Origin: Liolophura sinensis
Taxonomy: Eukaryota; Mollusca; Polyplacophora; Chitonida; Chitonidae
Length of the DNA: 64,000 nt
NCBI RefSeq assembly: GCF_032854445.1
Contig: NC_088301.1
Span: 43,385,187 to 43,449,186, forward strand
Reading direction: 5' to 3'
Positions 10,929 to 22,947 of this stretch are shown piece by piece; the first letter of the stretch is position 1, and the number at the start of each line of letters is the position of its first letter. The notes beneath the pieces are model-generated. The model had not been told where the DNA came from. It was given only the letters and a program-made list of their open reading frames with translations, and made no database searches. Position numbers and translations under genes: made by a program.

Positions 10929-13900
10929 ATGAAAGCACTCCGCTATCCCGCGCTTAAATGTTAACCAAATCATGAAAGTTGACATACGGGTTATTAATAG
11001 GTATACAAAATACATGTGTATAATATATCAGATTAAGTTATGTGGAGCCACTTCCACAAAACTTCGTAAGTCGCACCTCTTGACAGCTGCTTCGTAGAAA
11101 ACGTTGTCCAGGTTGTAACGACATAAGGCCACGTGATTTATGAGAAATATTATGATCAGTCAATTCACCGAGCCTTGTGACTGTTTTTCCCATGAGGTTT
11201 TTAGGTCACTTTGACCATTTCCTAGAGCAGCTTCATTGGTGTACGTGGTGTTTGTCACACACTACTCGAAAAATCGTGCAATTTAAAACATGCAGAAATA
11301 ACTAGCAACTGCATGACCTAATACAATTAGTTTTTATGTTTCACGTTCAAATTCCTCCCCCAGATGGTAAATGGTAAATGAAATAGATATCTGTAATAAA
11401 TACCTGTAATTAGAAACATGAATCACATCATGTACATTCAAAATATTTTATCGCTTACACATACAGTTGAATGGAGGAATTTTATACATAAACGATGCTA
11501 TTCTTTACACTCCTTGCAAAATGCAAATATTTCGTTCCATACAAATTACCACCTAATGGTACTATATATCTGAGCATTGGCTGTAATAATTAAAGATACA
11601 GGAAGTGAAACTTATCAAGGGGAATAACCAGATTCTTCCAACATATACGTGCATGTACATGTGAGCGCTATCCTGCACTTATGCCAGATATTAACCTGCC
11701 AGATAATAATCTGTAAATAGAGCATTTTCGTATCATGTACTATTATAGCTCTCCGAGTAATAAATCAACGCATGATTATTTTATGTGCCGAAAGTCTAGT
11801 TAATACATAGTAGATACATAGGTTATAGAAATGTTGGTTGATGCTGCTAAGAGCGGGTTGCGGCAGGTTGGTTAAAGGTCTTTCAGTCTCAAGGCACACG
11901 AAGTTTACCTGTTAATCCAGGCCTTGGACAGGGAATTTATACATTTTCCCTCCCTCAATGTTCACCGTGTATGTGAAACGGTGCAGTCACGTCTTACAAC
12001 TTACAAAGCATGCATGTTGTCTGACTGTTCTACACTTCATTGCCACGCGCTTCTTATGTAAAAATATCATTTAACGTAAAAATTTAATTTCACTTGAGAA
12101 CCAATTACAGGTTGCAAACAACAAATCTAGTTCGAAGCGGTGCTCGAGGATTATATACACTAGGTGATATCCGGTGTCCTTTATGGAGAAGACGCGCAGT
12201 TCGTATCACCCTCTTGGGGTTATACTTAACTGAAACTTGATCTCGAATCATTTCTTCAAATTACATGTATAAATCAAATAGCAGAACTCGGATACTACGT
12301 GCATTACATACGAAACTATGCCTCAGCCTCGTTATTTTGATTTGTGCGTAACACGTCCCGTTACACTGTGAAAACTGAATGCATTATACAGATGTATACC
12401 CGTACAGAGAAACTGTATTATTTAATAATATGTTTTATTTCCAGTCATGCTAAAGCCATAATGTTAAAAGAGACCGATTGAAAATAACACCTGCTTACAT
12501 ACATGTAATATGATGGTGTTTTGATTGGATATTGCATAACGGTGTTGTTCTGGTATACTGTAAAAAAGAAAAACAGAAATAAATAAAAAGTGAGAAAACG
12601 CAAATTAGGTGTTTAGATGTGGGAGTCAATGATATTTTATTAACAAAAGTTCGGGATCAGTTCAATGAATTTAAGGTGTGGGGGCGGGGGGGGGGGGGTA
12701 ATACATTATCAGGAAACACTCCAGCTGTTGATGGAATAGTTTTAAATGAACAGAAATCTATTTCCTGCACAACATCCGTGGTGACTTGGACACATGATGT
12801 TCTCTTCTAACGAATAAGTAATGCCGGCGTTACCCGTTTGCCCGTAAAAACGCCATCATGCAGGAATAAACAATATAAACCCAATTGGCTCGGAAGTTTC
12901 CAATCGCTTGCAGATCAATCGTTTCATCGACACTGCTACATTTTCCCTTTTTATACCAATAAATTTGCATCGTATTAATAACGACATAACTGAGTTTTAA
13001 ACAATAGACTATATACTGGGAAGTCATGCAGATTGTAGACCTATACATGAATAACCGTAGACCTATTATTACATGTCGCTACCGCTGATTCACCTTAACA
13101 ATAAAAACTCTTCCGTCTGAGAATATGTAACTTTTTTCTTTAAATATGAGATTGAGTTTTGTTTGGTCATAAAATAATTTCCTTATGATGACTAAATGAG
13201 ATTATTCATCACTTGTCTTTGCCGGATATCCGTCTTTATTTAATTCCGGGACAGCAGTAGCCCATACCGTACCGCTTTACGCGCATGTAGGCTTAATACA
13301 CGGAACACTACGTGCACTTCAGACGCAGAGCAGCGTGTGGCTGGGAGCAGTACAAGAGTAGCGTGAACACAGCTTATCGGTAAGACTATATATAGCGCCT
13401 ATAATGTATACGCACTGTGTACAGTCACATACAGTTTGAAGAGCTTTACTTACAACATGCCTAAAGATAAATTTTGTAAACATTAGCTGTAGGCCGTAAC
13501 AAATACCGTCATATACGGTCACCCGGTGACGCAAATTGTTTATGTCTCAAAACTTGGCAACACTGTAATCTATAGGCGAGATTTGCTACGCTCGCCAGGT
13601 GAACCTGTGTAGGCCTATATGTAGGGCACATTCAGCGTTCTTTTCTATGGCACATTTATGACATCCTCTGGTGGAGTGAATCCATAGTACTGTACTGTAT
13701 CGTTTGTGTGACCACATAAAGGCGTAACCGGAAATCTCGATCCACAGGCGGCTGATATATACCGAAACGCGGGGACCGCTTGTCACGCTTAGCTCGAGAG
13801 TTATGTGGACTCGATTCCTGTATAATGCTTACAAAGAGCTACTGAGTGCCCTTGATCAATTCCGATGCATGCGCGTCAGATTCTTGCTGAACACACACAT

Positions 13901-15893
13901 AACACGACAATTCTGAAAGCCAAAATATTTGCCGCACATTTTGCATCACCATTCTCTTGTAAATCTTAGCCGAAGTCGAAAATAGTCTCGTATTTCGCAG
14001 GTCGCCCCGCTCTGTCATGTTTTTAATATCTGGGTCAGCTAGACGCACATGCGCAGCAGCAGTTGGCCTTTCCGTGAAATTTAGAATGGAACGGTTGATG
14101 AAGACAACCTCACTTTTCACTGCAAACTTAATCTGACATTTAGCACAAATTGTGGAGTCCGTCAATCTGCTCCATAGACTTCACACAGTTGCAAATTCGT
14201 GCCTCCGCAGTAACATGGCTTTCTGTCTGTCAGAGCTGATCAAAATATAGAGGACGTGGTGAAAGGTCAACCACGCATGCGCGTCGAGCAACAAGACTAT
14301 TTATTAGGTCACGGTGTCCACACAGCACGTGGGCATAAGTCACGATTGACATAACAGAGCCACTTGAACTTCGAAATATAGCTCCGATGCTACATTTTCT
14401 TACGTTTCTATATTTGTCGCATATACTTAGATATTCACGATTTGTTATCTACATATCTGCACCTTGTAGCCATTTACATCCTATTTTCTATGCCCTAGCT
14501 TGGACGATTACCTGATCGCGCAGTCAAACAAGAGAGGTTACCGAGACGGGCGTATGGTTTCAACCTTTTGTAGCAAGATAGGGTTACTTTTGCTAGAAAT
14601 AGTTCTCTTTAGAAGAGGTGAATTATCTACGGCACCGGGGTTCTTTGTTATAAAATACGACATTCATGTAGGATAAAGTAAAAAAAATTCCCACGCGAGG
14701 TCTCCTATTGACACCACCCCTTAGCGAATTGACATATTCATGTAGTAAAAATAGCCCTACACCTTTCTTGATGCCAAATGAATTTAGTGCGTTATCCACT
14801 GTTTTTTCCATCTGACTTACTGATGACCTCTGTGATGACCAGATAAACGCGTCCATCCGTGTACATATGGGACATGTACAACAGTGGTCACAGCACAGGT
14901 TGACTGCGCGGAGGATATACAGCCTGCTCACATCCTAAACTATGGGTCCTTAGTATATCCGCTTTTCAAGATTGCTGATATTGTAGGATTTCAGTGACGA
15001 CACTGTGTCATATTTGTGGGCGATATTTGTATTCCCCATTTCATACAAATTACAGGTAGGAAAGTATATTAAGGCATTAATATCCACACACATACATATA
15101 ACAGACATGCAAGATCTGTTTATTTGAATTGTCAGGTGCCCGTGAAAATATAAAATTTTAGTGCGTTCTATTCTTTAACAGCTTCTATTAGAACTTTATG
15201 CGTACTGTTTGACTGTATGAATAGGATTTAAAGGCGCATAGCAATATTTCAGCCAAGAGCGGTGATCACTAGATTGGGCATACGGTAATGTGAAACATTC
15301 GTACTTTATTAAGTAACATGACATTTTTTTATTTATATATCCATCTGTGTATTTTATTATTGTTCTTTTATTTATTAAGTTTAGCCGTTACTTTTTTATT
15401 TGGGACGATGCTCACATATTAGCTCGTTGTAGAGCTACTGATAGTTTTTAGTGCTAAGAAGATCTGCACTGTAACCTTATATCGATCTGTACAGGTTAGA
15501 AGTCCTTCGCGTAGACGTTGCTTTTAAGATTCATTGAAATTTCGACTGGAAGCTTAAGAAATGGTAGGTTGTTGTTTGCTCACACCAGTTTCGTTATTTT
15601 TCTACACACCTTTGTTATCAATGGTGCCGTTTCGGACGTCAACGTGCAATCTTATGGTACACAGATATTTTATATCAATTTTAAATATGGGGTTCAGAGC
15701 TTAATTCCTAGTCTTCTATATGGGCGTCTCTAAATCGTTGATCAGGCAGTCTTGAAAGCAAAGTTCTTGGTTAATTCCTACTGCACAATATATTCCTTTC
15801 TCACAGGTTTTAGGGACATTTATAGGCCTCAAGCATTACCAGTGGACTGTTTTGTTAACACGTGTCTATTTTTATTTGCACTGCAGATTTCTT
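10929..15893. other. no gene recognised
   Basis: Nearly 5 kb without a supported exon. A poly(G) run lies at about 12681-12698. The part at about 13.2-14.3 kb is relatively CpG-rich and might be regulatory, but nothing identifies a promoter. Confidence 0.4.
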
Positions 15894-16093
15894 NNNNNNN
15901 NNNNNNNNNNNNNNNNNNNNNNNNNNNNNNNNNNNNNNNNNNNNNNNNNNNNNNNNNNNNNNNNNNNNNNNNNNNNNNNNNNNNNNNNNNNNNNNNNNNN
16001 NNNNNNNNNNNNNNNNNNNNNNNNNNNNNNNNNNNNNNNNNNNNNNNNNNNNNNNNNNNNNNNNNNNNNNNNNNNNNNNNNNNNNNNNNNNNN
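15894..16093. other. assembly gap, 200 N
   Basis: Exactly 200 unknown bases, a placeholder length, so the true size is unknown. Open frames running across it are artefacts. Confidence 0.99.
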
Positions 16094-16096
16094 GTA

Positions 16097-16885
16097 ATTC
16101 TTCAACCTTTTCAACTGCATGTGCAACCAGTGTATTGAAACATTCTGTGAGAACCATGTGGTGTAGAGGGAAAATTTTTTAAAAAATTGTATGAAGCTTG
16201 AAGCCTCGGTGACTCAACAAATCATTTTTAGCACCATTTTCATAATAACTATATGCATAAGGCCCGTCCAGACTATCCAAGATCACTCAAATTTTGTTGA
16301 ATCAACAAGTCATCTTAAAGTTGACGTGTTGTGTAGTCTGGACAGGTTCCTCAACTTCGTTCAACAACACTCAACACTATCCAACACGTTTGAATCAGAA
16401 ATGTGCATGTGTGTTTTTTGTCAACAAGTTGGGTGAAATTGAGTGAAAGTAGCCAATCAGCGGGCGTGTAGAAAAAACATGACTGTCGTAAAGCACATGA
16501 ACTGGGCAAAATGGCGACAAAAGAGAAAAAACTGGTCCTCGTGCTGAGCGAGCCATGGCAATAAGTGTAGCCGATAAACCCACAACATGATTCTTCCTGC
16601 TGCTCGTCATTTTGTCTCATGCATTGAGAGAAAATATGGAGATTTCCCACCAATTTATTGAAAAAAAACACAGCTCAACACTGTTCAACTCACGTCATCA
16701 GTGTTGGACAAAGATGACCCACCTGATTTGTAGTGTGGACAGGACACTCATCTTACCTCAACAGCATTCAACTTGCTGTTGACTCATCTTGTTGAGTCAA
16801 CAAAAGTTGAGTGATGTTGGATAGTCCAGATGGGGCTTAAGTTGGATTGAAAAAAGGATTTCAGTGGTTGAAAATATTGAAGATT
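16097..16885 (+). mobile_element. MITE interrupted by another transposon
   Basis: The ends read ATTCTTCAACCTTTTC on the left and, inverted, AAATCTTCAATATTTTC on the right, with TA on each side. Removing the insertion at 16261-16837 and one TAA leaves about 209 bp, matching the roughly 200-bp related elements at 40026, 34430, 54305 and 62834. The interior is closest to the copy at 40026-40224. The left end starts just after the assembly gap. Confidence 0.8.
16261..16837. mobile_element. 577-bp TIR element with TAA target duplication
   Basis: Terminal inverted repeats: left GGCCCGTCCAGACTATCC, right (inverted) AGCCCCATCTGGACTATCC. The similarity continues inward through GACTATCCAAGATCACTCAA. 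Both ends are flanked by TAA (16258-16260 and 16838-16840). The related MITE at 40026-40224 carries the uninterrupted site, reading CCATAAATTCC where this copy is split. A 3-bp TAA duplication with GG-starting termini suggests a non-autonomous PIF/Harbinger-like element (inference). There is no transposase frame. Confidence 0.85.
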
Positions 16886-18039
16886 TACTAAACAGCTCTA
16901 TGAGAGGAAGGCATTGTTGTTATTTTTGGTATTGTACTTCTTCAAATTCAGTTGTTAATTGATGTGAAGTGCATTTTTAAAATTGTGCATACATTGTAGC
17001 TTGTTTTATGCCTCCCCTCAAGTGGATATACGTGTACATGAATAGTTCTATTTAGCAACCAATTTTTCTGTGGGTCTGATTTGCTTGTACATGTAGGGTC
17101 TACTTGTAACATTAAAAACTGTTGTAAATGACCTAAAATTGTTCCTCTTCCTTTTGAAAGTTGTAATTAATACTGTACTCTATTTGTAGTACTTTAGACC
17201 AAAATTTTCGATTGAGGTTGAGTTTTTAAACTTTTGGGCAAAGTTTAACAAGATTTAAGCGTTCAATTGTAGCACTTGATGGCCTGACAGCATTACAAGT
17301 CTCTGAGCTGTCAGGTTAGAGGTTCTGGGAGTTGTCTTCTTACAAATTATATTAAAGTTAAGACAGGTTTAAATCTTAAAACCAGTCTCATTCTAATAAA
17401 AAATGCATTTTAATCTAGACTAACATTAATATGGGGCTGAAATCGTAATACACTCTTGAACAACTGGGCCCAGCACTTCAAGATGTGCAGGCAAACTAGA
17501 CTAACCTAGAGCATCTCCTGTGTGAGCCCGGTGAATATAATAGGCTCTCATCTTCTCGGTTGTGGGAGAGGCAACCGGGGAGGGACCTGTTTGCCGTGGC
17601 TTGCGAGCCGTAATCTCCAAGGACGGGATCCTGGTGGCTGAGGGCGAGATCTCGCGAGATCCTCACACCCAACACGTCACTTTGGCCCTTACTTGGAGAG
17701 AGACGGGAGATTGGATGGGCCCGGTCCGATCAATCGGCTTGGTCCAGAATTTCCCCATAACACCATTTCTTAAGAATATATGCTATTTCTGAATTTCGTT
17801 TACGGGACTACGTTTTGAGGTGGTGGCTCATGGATCAATCGAGTAGATTGAATTGAACCTTTAGTATAAATCAATCTGTTCGAGTATACCTCATATGGAG
17901 TCCTTGGTGTCTTTCCTGCCGGGTATTCCCAGGTTCTGGCATCGCCCTTGTTGGCACTACGTGGTGGGTGGGAACATATGGGGTGAACATTTATCACCTA
18001 TATGCCCATGTCTTCCTCAAACCTTTTAATTAATGTCTC

Positions 18040-18870
18040 TAGTATAACTGTCAGGCCTTCTTCTCAGCCGATTTCAAGTGCTGATAAAAAGAGAAAGTTA
18101 GAGGTTTTGGCTGACTCAGTTGATAACTGACAGGACAGTTGGCCGGTCATCGTTCTCTCATCAAAGATTGAACAGAAGCTGGCCTCAAAAATTCATCCAT
18201 TTGTACTTAAAAGGGCCTTGCAGGGTTCAGCAGGTACTTTAAAAATGTTAAAAAATTATGATCCGGAGACATTCTCATTGAATATGTATATGAACAGCTG
18301 TCAGGGAATTATACATGACAGGGATCAGGATATCATTGATGTATCAGAGGAAATCTGCACAGAACCTGAAATCGCAAGGTGTTACCAGAGTGAAACGCTT
18401 CACTATGGAGAATCTGGTAACATCATTAAACTAAACACATATCTTCTGACCTTCAACAGTAAATCTATACCTTCGTATATCTACATTGGGCCCATATAGG
18501 GTTAGTGTGGACTTGTATATCCCTAACCTGACACGTTGTTTCAACTGTCAAAAGTTTGGTCATGGCAAGGGCTAATGCCAAAAATAAACTGGTTTATTTC
18601 CAGTGTGGCAGTGAGTGTCGTGATGGTTTCGACTGTAGCAGCACAGTTAAGTGCTGCAATTGCGGTGGAGATCACATGGCTTCCTCTAGGGACTTTTCGT
18701 AAAGGAAAAACAAATAATCTCTGTAAATCTAAAAACAATATATCGTATCAGGGGGCCCGCAAACTAGTCTCGCCTCCTAATACTTCACTGCAGACATCAT
18801 TTGCCAATGCGGTCAAGCGAGAGCATCTGTTGCAACTCAAACCTCCTTGACTTGGCCCAGTGGAAATGAC
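18040..18870 (+). pseudogene. LINE ORF1 (gag-like) remnant
   Basis: Broken frames resemble the nucleic-acid-binding ORF1 protein of I-type LINEs. One piece at 18218-18499 includes SCQGIIHDRDQDIIDVSEE, and another near 18515-18680 holds zinc-knuckle residues (CFNCQKFGHGKG and later CCNCGGDH). Stops and frameshifts separate the pieces. Non-functional. Confidence 0.8.
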
Positions 18871-19272
18871 AAACCTAGTTCTCTATCTTTACAAACCTGC
18901 TGCTCAACCTGCCTGTAATTCCTGTTCAACCCAGACCATTATAAAAAAAAAAACAGTAAATAATACACAACAAACTGATAAACCAGAACCTGATCAAACC
19001 AAAAACAAACTTGCCAGAACTAAGGTCTGAAAATAAATCTCATAATGAAAATAATAAACCTAGTGGCTCCACAGAGCGTTCCTCTAAGGCCACTAGGGAC
19101 CCTGTCCAAACTTTTAATAGGTTTGGATCGTTGAGGACATTGGTCCTTCAACATCATATGCGGATGTGATGGATACATCACCTGCACCGGGGAGATCTTC
19201 CAGCCGATCTCCAAGGAAGGGTCGTCCGCGGTCCAAACATAAAGAGAAACTCCCCAAACGCCTTCCTCCATA

Positions 19273-22072
19273 ATGTCTTCTTTAGACAAAATGATACAGT
19301 GGAATTGTCGAGGTCTTAAGGTAAATTTTATTGAAATAACACAGCTTGTTCAATCATTAAATCCTATTGCCCTTTATCTTCAGGAAACTCACCTGAAGAC
19401 ATCTGACAAAGATAGACAACTCAAAAATTACTCATTATACAAGTACTTATTCAAATGAAGAAGAGCGAGCTGCAATGCGGCTCTTCTGTCTTCATCAATA
19501 ACAATATTATTCATAGCCCTGTTGCTCTGGATACAGAGCTTCAGGCTGTGGCCGTCCGTGTTTCGTTGTCTGAAACAATCACATTATGTTCAGTGTATAT
19601 TCCTCCTAACATTTTTCTGTCAGCTTTGCAGTTGCATAATTTAATAGACAATTGCCGAAACCTTTTATAATATTGGGAGCTTTAATTCCCATAACCTACT
19701 TTGGGGCAGTAATAACATAAACGATAAGGGCAAGATAGTAGAAGACTTCCTATTGAAGGAGGAACTGTGTTATTTCATTGATGGTTCTATTACCTATTTA
19801 CATCCGGGTAATGGCACTTATTCTGCTATTGATCTCAATATCACAGATTCATCACTCCTTCTTGATTTTCCTTGGAAGGTGCATGACGATCTTTGTGGTA
19901 GTGACCATTTTCCTATAATCCTAGAGCATATCACTTCTAATTCTTTAGAGCGTGTAGCCAGGTGGAAGTTTGATTGAATTGCATTTGAGATGTTCAGTGA
20001 GGCTGATTTCACTCTAGAGGTTCTCAGTGCAGTAGATGATCCTATATTAAAATTTAACGAGCTTGTTTTACGAGCTGCTGATAGAACTATCCCTAAAACC
20101 TTGACAAATCAAAAGACTTATGGAATGGATGATTAATGATAGACTTGTTTGGTTTCTTGAAAGCAACAAGCATCTCTAATATTCAGTGTGGTTTTTGTCA
20201 AGGTAGATCTACCATGGATGACCTTGTTCGATTCCTAACCTTTATTCGTGATGGCTTCATCAATAACGAACATGTGGCGTCAAAATTTTTTGACCTTGAA
20301 AAGGCCTACAACACCACCTGGAAATATGGTACTTTAAAAAACCTTACGGATATGGGCCTTAAAGGCCGATTACCAGTATTCAGAATTTTTATCTCATCAT
20401 CAGTTTAAGGTAAGGGTGGGGTCCACTCTTTCTGACATGAGATGGGTGTGCCCCAGGGCAGTATCCTTTCACCAACACTGTTTAGCATAAATATTAACAG
20501 TTTGGCTAAAACATTGACATCTGGCACTGAGGGTTCTTCATATGTAGATGATATATGATATTTCCTTATATGCTACCGTGCTAAAAATATGACTAATTTC
20601 GAGCAGCAACTGCAGCTTTGTCTCTATAAAATCAAGAAATGGGGCAGTTGCCAGTTGTTTTAGATTTTCTGCGTCTAAAACCGTCGGTATGCATTTTTGT
20701 AATAAACGGAAATTCCATCTAGATCCTGAACTTAATTTTTATGGTGAACCAGTGAAAATAGTTGGAGAAAATACATTTTTAGGGGTTATATTCGATAAAC
20801 AATTATCATTTATACCTCATATATAAATGCTTAAAGCTAAATGTACAAAGGCTCTCGATATAATAAGGTCATTTCTAGCACCCAATTGGTGTGCTGACCG
20901 ATCTGTTTTACTTAACTTATGTCGTTCTCTGGTGAGGTCTAAATTGGATTATGAATCCATCATTTACGGTTCCGCTAGGAAGTCGTATAAAAACATGTTG
21001 GATCCGGTCCATCATCAAGGTTTGAGGCTCAGCCTTGGTGCTTTTAGAACCTCCACAGTAGAGAGTTTATACGTAGAGGCTAATGAGCCCTTCTTTATAT
21101 AACCGATGTATCAAACTGAGCTTTCAATATGCTACAAAGCTTAAAGCACACCCAACAAACCCTGCCTTCGACTGTGTTTTCAATCCATTAAATGTAGACA
21201 AATATACTAAATGTCCTAACAAGATCCCTTCGTTCAGTGTTCGTGTTAGGGACCATATTGTGGAAGCCAACATTAAACTTGGGGACATAGCTCGGGTTTC
21301 TTTTCCGGAATCTCCTCCATGGCTTCTTCCACAACCTAAATTGATTTTCGATCTACGTAAATATAATAAATCACATACAAATCATATATAATTCAGCAAG
21401 GTTTTGCTGAAATTAAGGCTAATTATCCAGATTAAAAATTTATATATACTGATGGGTCAAAGTATGGAGACAGGGTTGTGGCTGCAGCTGTCTTAGATCA
21501 GTGGGTCACTTCTCTTCGTCTTCCACCTTTGTCGTCTATCTTTTCTGCAGAGGCCAGGGCTATACTCTTGGCCTTAGCATATGTTGATATGCAGTGACTC
21601 CCTCTCCTGCCTTTTGGCAATACAGCATAATAAATTTAAAAATCCACTTATTCTGGAAATGTTAGCCTTACATAGAAAACTAATTGAAAGAGGTAAAGAT
21701 ATTATATTCTGTTGTACACTGAGACATATTGGTTTCCATGGAAACACAGTCGTGGACAGGGAGGCAAAGGCTGCCATAAATAAATCCATATCAAAAGTTA
21801 AAATCCCTCATACTGACGTGAAGTCTAATATTCTTAAATATATTCGTCACCTGTGGCAGGGTGAATGGGACTTGCAGATCCATCATAAACTGCATACTAT
21901 TCACCCTGTCATTGGCTACAATGCCTATACTTGTCAAATTGTCGAGGTGTCGTATTGGGCATTCTTGTCTAACACACAATTTCATCCTGGAAGGGCTCAG
22001 TGCTCCGGAGTGTGTTGAATGCATCAAACATATCCTGGTTGACTGTGTGGACTATCGACTCTATATATGATT
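19273..22072 (+). pseudogene. LINE ORF2 (EN-RT-RNase H) remnant
   Basis: An APE-type endonuclease start at 19273 (MIQWNCRGLKVNF, then LYLQETHLK), with the endonuclease continuing past a frameshift to about 19977 (GSDHFP motif). Reverse transcriptase pieces follow at 20136-20408 (QCGFCQGRSTMDDLVRF, FFDLEKAY), at about 20441 (MGVPQGSILSPTLF) and at about 20538 (YVDD followed at once by a stop). RNase H pieces lie at 21439 (YTDGSK) and 21581-21790 (CSDSLSCLLAI, HIGFHGN). The stretch normally joining endonuclease and reverse transcriptase is much shortened at about 19980-20140, an internal deletion. Non-functional. Confidence 0.9.
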
Positions 22073-22388
22073 TATTTGACAGCATTGCCATTGGTCTATA
22101 TTATAAAATATAATTTTAATTGTCATAAATATTTACAGATAAAAAGTCATATACATATAGATTTCTAGATGTACTATTTTTAAGATACATGTATGTTGGT
22201 TTTCAAGTTTTAACTGTTCTGGTTTTTTCTTATCCATTTTTTAAACATGTCTGAACTTTTTGCTTTATTTTTGGTGTTCTCATTATTGTGTCGAAAAGCT
22301 TCACCGTCTCGTGTTATCACCTTGCTCTCGCCACAATATGGCTGACATATTGCTGATGTGGCGTTAAGCCACAATCATTCATTCATTC

Positions 22389-22947
22389 AGAGTGGTAGCG
22401 TAGTATATACTAATTACATGTATTCTGTAAGAGAACAGTGTTCATCCTATTTAACCCAGCGGTTGTAACTTGTACATGTATGCCAATATACGTGTGTATG
22501 TCTGCATTGATCTATAATTACATGTTCTATTAAAGTTTGGGGAAAAAAAGAAGAGTAAAATTGTGCTTTAAAGACTGTTTAGCGATTTCGTAATGATAGA
22601 ATATTGGTAAATAATGCGGTAGGTGCAACTCATACAAGATTAGCAAGACTTTTGGTCAGCTGCAAAAATAATATTGAGCATTCATGTACATGTGTATCAA
22701 ATTGAATATTAAACAAATTTACTCATTCATTGACTCCTTCAGTGAAGCCTATGTCTCTATTGCTAGGGAAAGTGAAGATCAGTGGGTTCAAAATGAAGAT
22801 CAATTGGTTCATTTTAATATGTATGCCCGTGGTATTTGTGTGGCCTGTGTACTAACAGCTGGTTTGTCCTACTTCAGGTGATCACCACAGAAGGAGGAGT
22901 ATTGAAGTCACCTGAAGATTTGTAGTCCACATGCAGAAATAAACAGG
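22389..22947. other. presumed MFSD5 upstream region
   Basis: Only about 560 bases separate the LINE end from the MFSD5 start codon, so the promoter or a 5' UTR exon probably lies here or upstream of the LINE. CTACTTCAGGTGATCACCACAG near 22870 could contain a 5' UTR splice acceptor. No TATA box was identified with confidence. Confidence 0.3.

Larger units (their letters stand above)
17540..22388 (+). mobile_element. decayed I-like LINE retrotransposon
   Basis: A nearly full-length but dead non-LTR element. It has a GC-rich 5' region near 17560-17760, a gag-like ORF1 remnant with a zinc knuckle, an ORF2 remnant with endonuclease, reverse transcriptase and RNase H parts, and a 3' UTR ending GATGTGGCGTTAAGCCACAA followed by CATTCATTCATT. 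An RNase H after the reverse transcriptase together with this type of 3' end fits the I superfamily (for example Nimb-like), by memory of those families. Stops and frameshifts occur throughout. The 5' edge is approximate and no target duplication was found. The 650 bases before it (16886-17539) show nothing recognisable. Confidence 0.9.

Noticed and set aside
13839-14165. 108-codon minus-strand frame
   Set aside because: No motif, and composition like its surroundings. Probably chance.
14623-14931. 102-codon minus-strand frame with clustered cysteines
   Set aside because: Cysteine spacing does not fit a known finger, and there is no splice or start context.
15752-16182. Open frames crossing the N gap
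   Set aside because: They consist mainly of unknown bases.
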